From Wenyingzhuangia heitensis (GTDB lineage Bacteria; Bacteroidota; Bacteroidia; Flavobacteriales; Flavobacteriaceae): a stretch of 64,000 nucleotides of DNA. A program made the translations under genes and the position numbers. The first letter of the stretch is position 1. The number at the start of each line of letters is the position of its first letter. The stretch lies in contig NZ_JAASQL010000001.1 in the NCBI RefSeq assembly GCF_011762155.1, positions 496,001 to 560,000 of the forward strand. The letters are read 5' to 3'. The notes under the pieces are model-generated. The model was not told the origin of the DNA, searched no databases, and was given only the letters and a program-made list of their open reading frames with translations. Of this stretch, positions 1-8,563 are shown piece by piece.

Positions 1-483
1 AATAAAAAGCTTTCCTAAAATTAAGAGTACAGGACTCATTAACAGGGCAAAACTTTTGGCATTTCTGTTTGCATACACTTTAGGTAGTACTTCTCCAAAA
101 ATAAGAATTACAAAAGTGATAAGAATTACCTCTATAAAGAAACGAATATCTAACGTAAAATAATAAAGATCTAGGTTAATGCTTAGTCCTCCAAAAAACA
201 CATCACCTAAAGAAGCAAAAAGTAATACAATTAAAATGTTGATAGCATTGTTGGCTACTAAAATATTTGCAAGCAGTCTTTTGGGTCTGGAAATTAGCTG
301 GGTTACTTTTTTAGAATTATTGGTTCCTGATGCTTCAATTTCATCTAATTCTATTTTTGTAAGTGAAAAAAAGGCAACTTCGGATCCAGAAATTAGGGCA
401 GAACAAAGTAATAAACAAAGGGTGAATAAACAATTAATAATTGTTTCTAGTTGAAATCCGGTATTGTATATGGGCTCAGGCAA
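1..483 (-). CDS. gldE: GldE, gliding-motility membrane protein (3' part beyond left edge)
   Basis: The 161 codons visible encode the N-terminal membrane (DUF21/CNNM) domain of a CorC/TlyC-type protein: a hydrophobic helix, then 'SALISGSEVAFFSLT', 'NILVANNAINILIV' and 'IFGEVLPKVYANR', all typical of this domain. CBS and CorC domains would lie beyond the edge. In Flavobacterium, GldE is needed for gliding and type IX secretion together with GldD. The order mutY-ssb-gldE is the usual flavobacterial context. The reading frame has no ATG near its 5' end. A stop lies upstream in the same frame, so I place the start at TTG 481-483, giving a protein that begins MPEPIYNTG, close to the MDPEP start usual for GldE. 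The gene begins 11 bases after the ssb stop and is probably cotranscribed with it. Confidence 0.87.
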   Translation of the reverse strand, partial: MPEPIYNTGFQLETIINCLFTLCLLLCSALISGSEVAFFSLTKIELDEIEASGTNNSKKVTQLISRPKRLLANILVANNAINILIVLLFASLGDVFFGGLSINLDLYYFTLDIRFFIEVILITFVILIFGEVLPKVYANRNAKSFALLMSPVLLILGKLFI

Positions 484-494
484 TGGTTTGTGAA

Positions 495-902
495 TTAAAA
501 GGGTAAATCATCAATAATTCCGTTGGGATTCTGTTTTTCAGAATTAGAATTAGTGTTTTTTTGTTCTGATTTTGGAGATAAAAAATTCATTTCTTGAACG
601 TGAATTTCGTAAGTTGTTTTTTTAACACCTTCTAGCTCCCATTCGCGAGATTTAATTTTTCCTTCGCAATAAACTTTATCTCCTTTGGTTAAATGTTTTT
701 CACATATTTCTGCAAGTTTATTTTTTACAACAATATTGTGCCACTCTACAGTGGTTGTTCTTTCGCCAGTGGTTTTGTTGGTGTATGTTTCGTTGGTTGC
801 TAAAGAAAACCTAGCAATAGATCCACCACCCTCAAAGTAATGAATTTTCACATCATCTCCTAAGTGACCAATGAGCATAACTTTGTTAAGTGTACCAGCC
901 AT
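495..902 (-). CDS. ssb: Single-stranded DNA-binding protein
   Basis: A 135-residue SSB. The OB fold covers about residues 3-105, with the conserved start 'GTLNKVMLIGHLGDD', the 'RFSLATNE' strand, and 'VEWHNIVV'. A short polar linker follows, then the acidic tip IIDDLPF that docks partner repair and replication proteins. It coats single-stranded DNA during replication, recombination and repair. It lies between mutY (35 bases upstream) and gldE (11 bases downstream) on the same strand. A -7-like box in the mutY-ssb gap suggests it can be transcribed on its own. The length is typical for the family. Confidence 0.97.
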   Translation of the reverse strand: MAGTLNKVMLIGHLGDDVKIHYFEGGGSIARFSLATNETYTNKTTGERTTTVEWHNIVVKNKLAEICEKHLTKGDKVYCEGKIKSREWELEGVKKTTYEIHVQEMNFLSPKSEQKNTNSNSEKQNPNGIIDDLPF

Positions 903-921
903 AATTAATTTATTAATAGAT

Positions 922-929
922 CAAAAATA
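922..929 (-). promoter_or_regulatory. Candidate ssb promoter (-7 box)
   Basis: On the minus strand this reads TATTTTTG, a perfect match to the Bacteroidota -7 consensus TAnnTTTG, 20 bases before the ssb ATG. No clear TTG (-33) is seen at the usual distance, so the match could be chance in AT-rich DNA. Confidence 0.4.
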
Positions 930-937
930 ATGAAAAT

Positions 938-1972
938 TTATTTGGTTTTGTAGCTATCTAAAAATTTGTGTATCAGTTTAGGAACCGCAAAATTATCTAT
1001 GTTTTCCCAATGTACACTGTTGGTTTGACTTATGTTTTGGGTGTCTACAATCCAGAATTGTGTAAATAAATGTTGATGAGATAGCTTATGTACCCAAGGT
1101 TCTGGATTAAAAAGCTTTATTGTAGATGTGTTGTAGTCTTTTAGTAATGGTTTTTTTATCAACTCTTTTTGAGTCGCAATTTCATCAAATTCTAACAAGG
1201 GAAACTGATATAAGTTTTGCCAAATACCACTACCTGTTCTTTTTTCAAGTATTGTTTGTTCTCCATTGGTAAAAACAATAAAGTTTAAATATCTATTTTT
1301 AATTTTAATCTTTTTTTCTTTAACAGGTAGGCTGCTAATCATGTTTTTTGCTTTGGCCAAACAACCGTTTTCTAACGGACAATTTTCGCAATTAGGGTTT
1401 TGAGGTTTGCAAACCATAGATCCAAAATCCATAATAGCCTGGTTGTATTCTTTTGGGTTCGCATTTATGATTAATTCTTGTGCTAATTCTTTAAAATATT
1501 TAATTCCTTTAGATGAGTTGATGGGGATGTCTATGTTAAAGTATCTAGACAAAACTCTATATACATTTCCATCAACAACTGCAGTTTTTTCATTAAAACA
1601 AATAGATGCAATAGCTGATGCTGTATAATCTCCCACACCTTTTAGCTTGATAATTTCTTTATATGTGGTAGGAAATTTTCCGTCAAGTTCATTACAAATG
1701 TATTTTGCCGAAAAATGTAAATTTCTGGCTCTGGAATAATATCCCAAACCTTGCCAATTTTTTAAAACATTATCTTCTTTTGCGTTTGCAAGATCTAAAA
1801 CGGTTGGATAATGGTTTGTAAAGGTGTTGTAATAAGACAATCCTTGCTGAATTCTGGTTTGTTGTAAAATAATTTCTGAAAGCCAAACAAAGTACGGATT
1901 TGATGATTTTCGCCATGGTAAATCTCGTTTGTTGTTTAAGTACCACATTTCTAGTGTCTTATAAAATTCCAT
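938..1972 (-). CDS. mutY: A/G-specific adenine glycosylase MutY
   Basis: A 344-residue MutY, which removes adenine mispaired with 8-oxoguanine. The HhH-GPD glycosylase domain has catalytic Glu33 (WLSEIILQQTR), the hairpin 'LKGVGDYTASAI' around 109-121 and catalytic Asp134 (VVDGNVYRVL). The [4Fe-4S] loop has four cysteines with spacing C-x6-C-x2-C-x5-C at about 193-209. The C-terminal third is the MutT-like domain that reads 8-oxoG opposite the adenine, with the expected 'RTGSGIWQNLYQFPLLE' and 'HKLSHQHLFTQFW' stretches. It diverges from hup. The ATG at 1970-1972 is preceded by a -7-like box at 1992-1999. Confidence 0.97.
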   Translation of the reverse strand: MEFYKTLEMWYLNNKRDLPWRKSSNPYFVWLSEIILQQTRIQQGLSYYNTFTNHYPTVLDLANAKEDNVLKNWQGLGYYSRARNLHFSAKYICNELDGKFPTTYKEIIKLKGVGDYTASAIASICFNEKTAVVDGNVYRVLSRYFNIDIPINSSKGIKYFKELAQELIINANPKEYNQAIMDFGSMVCKPQNPNCENCPLENGCLAKAKNMISSLPVKEKKIKIKNRYLNFIVFTNGEQTILEKRTGSGIWQNLYQFPLLEFDEIATQKELIKKPLLKDYNTSTIKLFNPEPWVHKLSHQHLFTQFWIVDTQNISQTNSVHWENIDNFAVPKLIHKFLDSYKTK

Positions 1973-1991
1973 ATATTTGTGCTTAGGAATG

Positions 1992-1999
1992 CAAACTTA
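1992..1999 (-). promoter_or_regulatory. Candidate mutY promoter (-7 box)
   Basis: The minus strand reads TAAGTTTG, matching TAnnTTTG, 20 bases upstream of the mutY start in the mutY/hup divergent gap. The -33 element is not convincing. Confidence 0.42.
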
Positions 2000-2055
2000 C
2001 AGAAAACTTAGTGTAAAATTTGATGGTTAATCTTTTTAGAATTAATTAATTATCC

Positions 2056-2063
2056 TATCTTTG
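2056..2063 (+). promoter_or_regulatory. Candidate hup promoter (-7 box)
   Basis: TATCTTTG, an exact TAnnTTTG match followed by GC, lies 45 bases upstream of the HU start codon. The spacing leaves room for a short leader. The upstream TTG is not obvious. Confidence 0.55.
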
Positions 2064-2108
2064 CATCCTCAATTTTTTTCTAGAATAATATTAAAAAAGT
2101 AATAAGAA

Positions 2109-2399
2109 ATGACGAAAGCGGATTTAGTAACGACAATTGCAGATAAATCAGGGATTGAAAAGGCTGATGTTTTAGCAACTGTTGAGGCGTTTATGGATGA
2201 AGTGAAAAATGCTTTAGAAAACGGTGATAATGTTTACTTAAGAGGATTTGGTAGTTTTGTTATCAAGACTAGAGCTGAAAAAACAGGTAGAAACATTTCT
2301 AAGAATACAACAATTAAAATTCCAGCACATAACATACCAGCATTTAAACCTGCTAAAACGTTTACAGAGGGAGTTAAAGCAAAAGTAGAAGTAAAGTAA
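2109..2399 (+). CDS. hup: HU-family DNA-binding protein
   Basis: A 96-residue HU-type histone-like protein that bends and compacts DNA as a dimer. It starts MTKADLVTTIADKSG, has the helical dimerisation core, the 'VYLRGFGSFVIKTRAEKTGRN' strand into the flexible arm, and the arm-tip proline region 'IKIPAHNIPAFKPAKTF'. Length and motifs are standard. It is transcribed away from mutY and followed 67 bases later by the small basic protein gene, with which it may share a transcript ending at the hairpin at 2545-2579. Confidence 0.96.
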   Translation: MTKADLVTTIADKSGIEKADVLATVEAFMDEVKNALENGDNVYLRGFGSFVIKTRAEKTGRNISKNTTIKIPAHNIPAFKPAKTFTEGVKAKVEVK

Positions 2400-2466
2400 T
2401 TTACGGAAAGAACAACAAATAGATTATTAACTATCTCCAATAAAGGAGACTTTAAAATTATACATT

Positions 2467-2556
2467 ATGCCAAGCGGTAAAAAAAGAAAAAGAGCTAAGA
2501 TCTCTACGCACAAACGTAAAAAAAGATCAAGAGCAAACAGACATAAGAAAAAGTAA
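2467..2556 (+). CDS. 29-residue highly basic protein, probably ribosome-associated
   Basis: A very small ORF, ATG 2467 to TAA 2554-2556, encodes 29 residues starting MPSGKKRKRAKIST. About 17 of these are Lys or Arg, with no acidic residue, the composition of small ribosomal proteins. I recall near-identical small ORFs between HU and RNase G in other Flavobacteriia, which argues that it is a real gene. A strong hairpin terminator overlaps its last codons. It might be the extra small basic 50S protein reported from Flavobacterium ribosome structures (bL38), but I cannot verify that. Function is otherwise unassigned. Confidence 0.8.
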   Translation: MPSGKKRKRAKISTHKRKKRSRANRHKKK

Positions 2557-2586
2557 GTTTTAACAACTTACTTTTTCTTGTTTTTT
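2545..2586 (+). terminator. Rho-independent terminator after the small basic gene
   Basis: Perfect 15-bp stem (arms 2545-2559 and 2565-2579) with a 5-nt loop, then a T-rich tail. The left arm includes the last codons and stop of the 29-residue ORF, so terminator and coding sequence overlap. Confidence 0.85.
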
Positions 2587-2640
2587 ATGGTTTCGTAAAA
2601 ACCATAACACGTTCATTGACATTTAAGACATTAGTCTTAA
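2587..2640. other. Two short inverted repeats in the leader region of rng
   Basis: ATGGTTT / AAACCAT (2587-2593, 2599-2605) and TTAAGAC / GTCTTAA (2623-2629, 2634-2640, spacer ATTA) lie in the 140-base gap before RNase G. There is no TAnnTTTG box in the gap. The second repeat has the size of a repressor operator, but nothing else supports a role. Confidence 0.3.
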
Positions 2641-2696
2641 TTATCAATATACTTATTTTTAATCATGTTATTTAGGTAACATTTAAACAAATCAGG

Positions 2697-4226
2697 ATGA
2701 AATTAGAATTAATAATTCGTTCAAATTCTTCTGATATTGATTTTGCATTACTTAGAGATGGTAGATTAATTGAGTTAAATAATGAATCTAACGATAATAA
2801 AATATCGGTAGGTGATATATTTTTAGCTAAAGCAGGAAAAGTGTTAAAAGGATTAAATGCATCTTTTGTTAACGTAGGTTACGAAAAAGATGGCTTTTTG
2901 CATTATCATGATTTAGGAGCTCAGGTAAACTCTCTAAATAGTTTTTTAAAGAAAGTAAGTACAGGTAATTACAAAGATTTTACGTTAAGCAAATTTCAAT
3001 TTGAAAAAGATATTGACAAAGGAGGCAGTATTGACAAGGTTTTAAAACCAAAGCAAAACATTCTTGTTCAAATTGTAAAAGAACCCATATCTACCAAAGG
3101 ACCACGAATTAGTTCTGAGTTGTCCATAGCTGGAAGATATTTAGTATTAGTCCCGTTTTCTAACAGAGTGTCTGTTTCTCAAAAGATTGAAGATCCAAAA
3201 GAAAAAGACAGGCTTAAGAAGCTGGCAAAAAGTATCAAACCCAAAGGGTTTGGACTAATTCTGCGCACAGTTGCACAGGGAAAAAAAGTTGCAGAATTAG
3301 ACAAAGATTTACAAAACTCATTACAACGATGGGTAGATATGTGTGAGCGTATTCCAAATACAAACACACCTACCAAAGTTTTAAGTGAGTTAAACAGAGC
3401 ATCTTCTATACTAAGAGATGTTTTAAATGATTCTTTTACAGATATTGTTGTTGATGATGAACAATTAGCAACAGAAATAAGAGATTACATTGAAGAGATA
3501 GATCCTGCAAAAGTGAGTATCGTTAAAGATTACGACGGTAACACTCCAATATTTGAAAAATACGGAATTGAAAGACAGATTAAATCTGCATTTGGAGAGA
3601 CTGTATCAATGAGTAAAGGTGCTTATTTGGTTATAGAACATACCGAAGCCCTTCATGTAGTTGATGTGAATAGCGGAAACAGATCTAACAAAGCCAATAC
3701 ACAGCAAGACACGGCTCTTGAGGTAAACTTAATTGCAGCAACGGAAATTGCACGCCAATTGCGATTAAGAGACATGGGTGGAATTATAGTGGTTGATTTT
3801 ATTGATATGAATACCAATGAAAACAGACAAAAGCTATATGAACATCTTAAAAATGAAATGGCTACGGATAGAACCAAACACAAAATATTACCTCCAAGTA
3901 AGTTTGGTTTAGTGCAAATTACTCGTCAACGTGTTCGTCCAGAAACAAACATTAAAACACGAGAACCTAATCCGAATAAAAACGGAGAAGTAGAAGCACC
4001 AATAGTGCTGGTTAGTAAGATAGATTTCGAACTAAGAAAAATCTTATCAACAAAAAAACGTAACGAAAAAATCTTTTTACATGTACATCCTTTTGTTGCT
4101 GCTTATTTAAGAAAAAGACTATGCTCTCAACAGAGAGTTTGGTTTAAAGAGCACAAAAAATGGATAAAAATAGTACCAAGAGATGCTTATATGTATTTAC
4201 AATATAAGTTTTCTTTTAAACAGTAA
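2697..4226 (+). CDS. rng: Ribonuclease E/G family protein (RNase G type)
   Basis: A 509-residue endoribonuclease of the RNase G class, acting in rRNA maturation and mRNA decay. It has an N-terminal S1-like RNA-binding region ('GDIFLAKAGKVLKGLNASFVNVG', about 40-60), then the catalytic core with the two metal-binding aspartates in 'VDVNSGNRS' and 'VVDFIDM' that define the family. It ends soon after the core and lacks the long C-terminal scaffold of E. coli RNase E, so 'G type' is the better name. Gene order hup - small basic ORF - rng is the usual flavobacterial one. A strong bidirectional terminator follows. Confidence 0.95.
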   Translation: MKLELIIRSNSSDIDFALLRDGRLIELNNESNDNKISVGDIFLAKAGKVLKGLNASFVNVGYEKDGFLHYHDLGAQVNSLNSFLKKVSTGNYKDFTLSKFQFEKDIDKGGSIDKVLKPKQNILVQIVKEPISTKGPRISSELSIAGRYLVLVPFSNRVSVSQKIEDPKEKDRLKKLAKSIKPKGFGLILRTVAQGKKVAELDKDLQNSLQRWVDMCERIPNTNTPTKVLSELNRASSILRDVLNDSFTDIVVDDEQLATEIRDYIEEIDPAKVSIVKDYDGNTPIFEKYGIERQIKSAFGETVSMSKGAYLVIEHTEALHVVDVNSGNRSNKANTQQDTALEVNLIAATEIARQLRLRDMGGIIVVDFIDMNTNENRQKLYEHLKNEMATDRTKHKILPPSKFGLVQITRQRVRPETNIKTREPNPNKNGEVEAPIVLVSKIDFELRKILSTKKRNEKIFLHVHPFVAAYLRKRLCSQQRVWFKEHKKWIKIVPRDAYMYLQYKFSFKQ

Positions 4227-4238
4227 AATCATATCAAT

Positions 4239-4274
4239 AAAGCCCAATCAGTTATACTGATTGGGCTTTTTTTT
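4239..4274. terminator. Bidirectional terminator between rng and the patatin gene
   Basis: Perfect 13-bp stem (4239-4251 / 4257-4269), GC-rich at its base, loop of 5, T-run on the plus strand and A-run before the stem for the minus strand. It lies between the convergent stops at 4226 and 4276. Confidence 0.9.
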
Positions 4275-4275
4275 G

Positions 4276-6501
4276 TTAAAACCAAAAACCAGCACTAAAG
4301 TAAATGGCACTAAATTTTTTGTTTTCTGGTGACCAAGAGTATTTAAGGTCTATTGGGCCTAGAAAAGTATCAGAACTAACTCCAATTGCATATCCTGTAT
4401 TTGCGTTGGTAAAAAAAGGTTTATGCTCTAAAAACTCGATAACATCATCTGCAATTAAAGCATAGTTGGCTATAAAACTTACATAGTTTTTTTTGTAAAA
4501 TCTATAGCGTAAAGAGCCCGTAGTTTTTAAAAACGAGTTGGCTTCTAATTCTGAAAATCCATACCCGTAAAAGGGGATAAAGTTGTTAATATAATTTTCT
4601 CCGTAACCTCCTAGAGAATAGTTAAAGTTATCAAGCTCTCTATGGGTAATACTTACAGCTCCATCTCCTTGAGCAAAAAAGGAAAGACGATCGGATAAAG
4701 TCCATCTACCTTCCATTAAAATTCTTAATTGAGAAAAAGGTCTAAAGTCATTGCCAAAATCTGTAGAGGATAAAAATGTTCTCCACGTTGCGTTGATTAA
4801 AACCCCTTGATCAGGAAAACTTTTTTTATCGTAGGTGTCTGCTTCAATTTTAGCTAAAAGATTTAAGTAATGACTGTCATCAAAAAATGTTCTAGAATCG
4901 TCTTTAACAGAAGCAAAATTATTGGTAAAAGATCTAATATGTTTGTGTTCTATTCCCAAAGAAAGCGCATACATATTTTTGTAATTTGCTTGGGTATATA
5001 TGTAGTTGGTAAAATCTTCGTATTCAAAGTTTATTTGATTTACACCAATAAAACTATTGCTTTTAATAGTGGTTTCAAATTGATTAAATCTGGAAAGTAT
5101 TCCATAACCTAAAAAATGCCCGTTGTCTATAAAATAATTAACAGCGTATCTGGTGTTGTCACCAAAAGCTAAATCGGCAGAAAGAACATCGTTGTTTAAT
5201 AACAAGTGTTTGTGTGTGTAGTTTACCAATCCAGATAGATTATATAAAGGGTCGTAATGTATTCCTAGTTTTAAAAATCTAGAGTCTGGGTTTTCTGTTA
5301 ATCTAATGTCTAAATCTACTACAGAATCATTTTCTTTAAAATTGTAATAAATACTTTTAAAGTTGTTTGATGTAGTTGCGTAGTTAATGTTTTGATTGAA
5401 TTGTTTTAGACTTATTTTTTTATTTTTTTTAAAGTCTAGTTTTCCTCTAATGTATCTTCTAGTGTAGTTTTTTGCTCCAGAAATAGTATAGTTGTTTATC
5501 TCATATTCTTTAGAGTCTGGAATAATTTTAGAAGCAAGAGTTGTCTGGTTTTTTTGTTGACTAGCTAGTTTTTTTAGTTCCTCTATTTTTTCTTTTGCTG
5601 CTTTGTAACCCGCATCAATAATGGCTCTTTTTTTGTCAAAATCAATAATTTCAAACTCGGTAACTTCAGGATGAACATAGAGCTCTATTTTTTGAAGTTC
5701 TGCATATTCATTACCATACAACTGAAAGTTGATAATTTGATCAATCACTTTTAGAGCAGAATCTATATTTTGTTGCTTTTTTAAATTTCCTTGTACATCT
5801 ACACCAATTACATAATCTACTTTTTTGGTTCTCATTAAGTCTACAGGAAAATTATTAGCAATTCCTCCATCTATTAACATAACAGAGTCTAGCTGACTTG
5901 GATTTAGTAAAGTAGGTAAAGATGCGCTAGATCTTACGGCTAACGCTAGGGATCCTGTATTTAATTCTACCTGTTTTCCTGTTTCTATATTGGTGGCTAT
6001 ACAAAAGAAAGGAATTGGTAGTTTTGAGAAATCAGTAATGTGATCTACATGATGAAATAATTCACTTAGAGTGTTGTATGTGTTTTGTCCTTTAGAGAGT
6101 GCAATAGGCAATCCTAACTTAAAGCCTTTAATAGGTAGAGAAAGTAAATATTTTTCGTTGTTTTTTTTATCAAAAAAAGAATTGTATTTCCTATCAATTT
6201 TGTCAGTCAACATTTTTTCAAAATCAATAGCCATTATAATAGAGTCTACTTGGCTAGCTGTGTAACCAGATGCGTATAAAGCACCTACGGCAGCACCCAT
6301 ACTAGTACCTCCAATATAATCTACTTGTAAATTGGCTTCTTCTATGGCTTTTAAAACACCAATATGTGCAAAACCCTTAGCACCACCACCGCTAAAAACC
6401 AATCCAATTTTTTTGGGAGTTTTAAGGGTATCAATTTCTTTTTGTTGACTAAAAACAAAAGAATGAATGAGTATAAAAAGAAGAAGAATTTTCTTTAACA
6501 T
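4276..6501 (-). CDS. Patatin-like phospholipase with C-terminal outer-membrane barrel (PlpD-like)
   Basis: A 741-residue protein with a signal peptide (cleavage near residue 19, after FVFSQ). Residues about 30-225 are a patatin domain with an intact oxyanion loop 'SGGGAKGFAH', nucleophile box 'GGTSMGA' and 'DGG' (DGGIANNFPVD), so the Ser/Asp dyad is present. A POTRA-like segment (about 320-395) and a C-terminal Omp85/D15-type barrel follow. The barrel is rich in aromatic-ended strands and the protein finishes with Phe (SAGFWF). The architecture matches type Vd autotransporters such as PlpD, a lipase exposed through its own barrel. It starts 12 bases after the uvrC stop, so the two genes are likely cotranscribed. 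Confidence 0.9.
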   Translation of the reverse strand: MLKKILLLFILIHSFVFSQQKEIDTLKTPKKIGLVFSGGGAKGFAHIGVLKAIEEANLQVDYIGGTSMGAAVGALYASGYTASQVDSIIMAIDFEKMLTDKIDRKYNSFFDKKNNEKYLLSLPIKGFKLGLPIALSKGQNTYNTLSELFHHVDHITDFSKLPIPFFCIATNIETGKQVELNTGSLALAVRSSASLPTLLNPSQLDSVMLIDGGIANNFPVDLMRTKKVDYVIGVDVQGNLKKQQNIDSALKVIDQIINFQLYGNEYAELQKIELYVHPEVTEFEIIDFDKKRAIIDAGYKAAKEKIEELKKLASQQKNQTTLASKIIPDSKEYEINNYTISGAKNYTRRYIRGKLDFKKNKKISLKQFNQNINYATTSNNFKSIYYNFKENDSVVDLDIRLTENPDSRFLKLGIHYDPLYNLSGLVNYTHKHLLLNNDVLSADLAFGDNTRYAVNYFIDNGHFLGYGILSRFNQFETTIKSNSFIGVNQINFEYEDFTNYIYTQANYKNMYALSLGIEHKHIRSFTNNFASVKDDSRTFFDDSHYLNLLAKIEADTYDKKSFPDQGVLINATWRTFLSSTDFGNDFRPFSQLRILMEGRWTLSDRLSFFAQGDGAVSITHRELDNFNYSLGGYGENYINNFIPFYGYGFSELEANSFLKTTGSLRYRFYKKNYVSFIANYALIADDVIEFLEHKPFFTNANTGYAIGVSSDTFLGPIDLKYSWSPENKKFSAIYFSAGFWF

Positions 6502-6513
6502 AACAGGACTAAG

Positions 6514-8307
6514 TTACTCATTTTTATGGTAGAAATTATGTAATTTTTTGGCTCTAGCATTGCCTAAAACACTACTTAATTGCTCTACTGTTGCAGATTT
6601 TATTCTTTTGACAGATTTAAAATATTGCAATAAACTTTCTACACTTTGTTTTCCAATTCCAGGAATGGTTTCTAATTCTGAATTTAAAGCTGTATTACTT
6701 CGTCTGTTTCGGTGATGTGTAATTCCAAATCTATGTGCTTCGTTTCTTAGTTGTTGTAAAATTTTAAGTGTTTCCGATTTTTTGTCTAAATACAACGGAA
6801 TAGGGTCGTCTGGAAAAAACAATTCTTCTAGCCTTTTAGCAATTCCAATAATGGCAATTTTGTTTCGCAATCCTAAAAGATCTAAACTTTTTAAGGCAGA
6901 TGATAATTGTCCCTTTCCACCATCAATTAAAATTAGTTGAGGCAATGGCTGGTCTTCATCTAACAAGCGTTTGTAACGCCTATAGACGGCTTCTTCCATA
7001 GATGCAAAATCATCGGGACCTTCTACGGTTTTGATGTTAAAATGACGGTAATCTTTTTTACTTGGTTTTCCATCCCTAAAAACCACACAAGCTGCTACGG
7101 GGTGAGTTCCTTGAATGTTAGAGTTGTCAAAACATTCAATATGTTTAGGTTCTGCACTTAAGCGTAAATCCAATTTCATTTGAGCCATAATACGTTTGGT
7201 ATGCCTTTCTGGATCTATAATTTGTACTTGCTTAAACTGTTCCTGTCGGTAATATTTTGCATTACGGATAGACAATTCTACCACACGTAATTTATCTCCT
7301 TGTTTAGGAACGGTTACTTTTATATTTTCTCCTACGTTGACTTTAAACGGAACTAAAATTTCTGGACTTATAGAATTGAATCGTTCACGTAATTCAACAA
7401 TAGCTAGTTCTAACAATTCTTTATCGCTCTCGTCTAATTTTTTCTTCATCTCTATGGTGTGAGATTGAATAATAGATCCGTTAGATATTTTAAAGAAATT
7501 TACATAGCCAGCTGTTTCGTCAGATAAAATAGAAAACACATCCACGTTATTAATAGTAGGATTTACAATGGTAGATTTTGCCTGATAATTAGACAATAAG
7601 TCCATTTTTTCTTTAATTTTTTGAGCCTCTTCAAATTCCATGTTTTCTGCAAAACGATGCATCATTTGATGAAAAGCAACCAAAGATTGTTTAAAGTTTC
7701 CTTTAATAATATTCCTAATGGCTGTTATTTGAGTGTTGTAAGCGCTTTCAGTTTGTAAACCTTCGCAAGGACCTTTGCATTTTTTAATATGATAATCTAA
7801 GCAAACTTTAAACTTTCCTGTGTTGATGTTTTCATGACTTAAATCGAACATACAACTACGGATTTGATAGAGTTCTTTAATTAAATCTAACAAAGCATAA
7901 GCGGTTTTTACACTAGTGTAAGGGCCAAAATATTCAGATCCATCACGAATCATTTTTCTGGTGACAAATATTCTAGGAAAACGTTCTTTTTTAATACAAA
8001 TCCACGGATACGTTTTGTCGTCTTTTAACAATACGTTGTATTTGGGTTTGTACTTTTTTATTAAGTTGTTTTCTAAAAGTAGTGCATCCGTTTCGGTAGC
8101 GACTACAATATGTTTGATGTCTACAATTTTAGAAACCAAAACCCGTGTTTTACCATCGTCATGTGTTTTGGTAAAATAACTACTCACCCTTTTTTTTAAG
8201 TTGATGGCTTTACCCACATAAATAATGGTTCCTTCCTTATCAAAGTATTGGTATACTCCAGGGGTAGAGGGTAGAACGGCTAGTTTAAGTTTGATATCAT
8301 CTTTCAC
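6514..8307 (-). CDS. uvrC: UvrABC system protein C
   Basis: A 597-residue UvrC, which makes both incisions in nucleotide excision repair. It has an N-terminal GIY-YIG nuclease (about 14-90: 'GVYQYFDKEGTIIYVGKAINLKKRV'), a Cys-rich region around 150-185, a UVR motif for UvrB contact ('FAENMEFEEAQKIKEKMDLL'), an RNase H-like endonuclease half ('ECFDNSNIQGTHPVAACVVF', 'LILIDGGKGQLS'), and C-terminal helix-hairpin-helix repeats ('ETIPGIGKQSVESLLQYF'). All parts are present at usual length. The patatin gene follows at 12 bases. Upstream is a 256-base gap with a structured repeat. Confidence 0.97.
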   Translation of the reverse strand: MKDDIKLKLAVLPSTPGVYQYFDKEGTIIYVGKAINLKKRVSSYFTKTHDDGKTRVLVSKIVDIKHIVVATETDALLLENNLIKKYKPKYNVLLKDDKTYPWICIKKERFPRIFVTRKMIRDGSEYFGPYTSVKTAYALLDLIKELYQIRSCMFDLSHENINTGKFKVCLDYHIKKCKGPCEGLQTESAYNTQITAIRNIIKGNFKQSLVAFHQMMHRFAENMEFEEAQKIKEKMDLLSNYQAKSTIVNPTINNVDVFSILSDETAGYVNFFKISNGSIIQSHTIEMKKKLDESDKELLELAIVELRERFNSISPEILVPFKVNVGENIKVTVPKQGDKLRVVELSIRNAKYYRQEQFKQVQIIDPERHTKRIMAQMKLDLRLSAEPKHIECFDNSNIQGTHPVAACVVFRDGKPSKKDYRHFNIKTVEGPDDFASMEEAVYRRYKRLLDEDQPLPQLILIDGGKGQLSSALKSLDLLGLRNKIAIIGIAKRLEELFFPDDPIPLYLDKKSETLKILQQLRNEAHRFGITHHRNRRSNTALNSELETIPGIGKQSVESLLQYFKSVKRIKSATVEQLSSVLGNARAKKLHNFYHKNE

Positions 8308-8403
8308 AGGGTAAATTTAAGGATTTATGAGGAGTTAAGTAACGAAGAGTTGTAGAAGTTATTGTAGTTAAGAATTTAAGGAGTGAAGAAGAAATTCTTT
8401 TTT

Positions 8404-8500
8404 GCATTAGGGATTGCAGTGGCATCCTTTTGTGTTTGAGAAAACCAAAAGATACAACGGAAAGCCCGACCCTGAATTTGTTTCAGGGAAATGCCCACGT
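8404..8500. ncRNA. Possible structured RNA or dispersed intergenic element
   Basis: This stretch stands out from the AT-rich flanks. It has blocks such as GGGATTGCAGTGGCATCC, a 6-bp stem CTTTTG/CAAAAG around a 13-nt loop, GGAAAGCCCGACC, then CCCTGAA/TTCAGGG around a short loop and ATGCCC. I recall near-copies in many flavobacterial intergenic regions, which suggests a conserved structured element. The Rfam family Flavo-1 is a possible identity that I cannot check. It lies between divergent uvrC and tyrS, outside the tyrS transcript predicted from the promoter at 8517-8547. If transcribed toward uvrC it would be in that leader. Confidence 0.45.
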
Positions 8501-8516
8501 AAAAATTAAGGTCATG

Positions 8517-8547
8517 TTGTTATTTGTAAATTGAAAAAGTATCTTTG
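8517..8547 (+). promoter_or_regulatory. tyrS promoter
   Basis: TTG (8517-8519), 20 bases, then TATCTTTG (8540-8547): a full Bacteroidota promoter. The predicted transcript starts near 8552, after the in-frame TTG codon at 8531, so the ATG at 8564 must be the start of TyrS. Confidence 0.75.
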
Positions 8548-8563
8548 CTCAAAATTTTTAGAA

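Noticed and set aside
179-454. 91-codon plus-strand ORF at the left edge
   Set aside because: It lies antisense to gldE, which has clear DUF21-type membrane sequence; the ORF has no family features.
8531-8563. Longer N-terminus for TyrS beginning at 8531
   Set aside because: The promoter -7 box lies within these codons and the start [13 protein letters not shown] fits the family.
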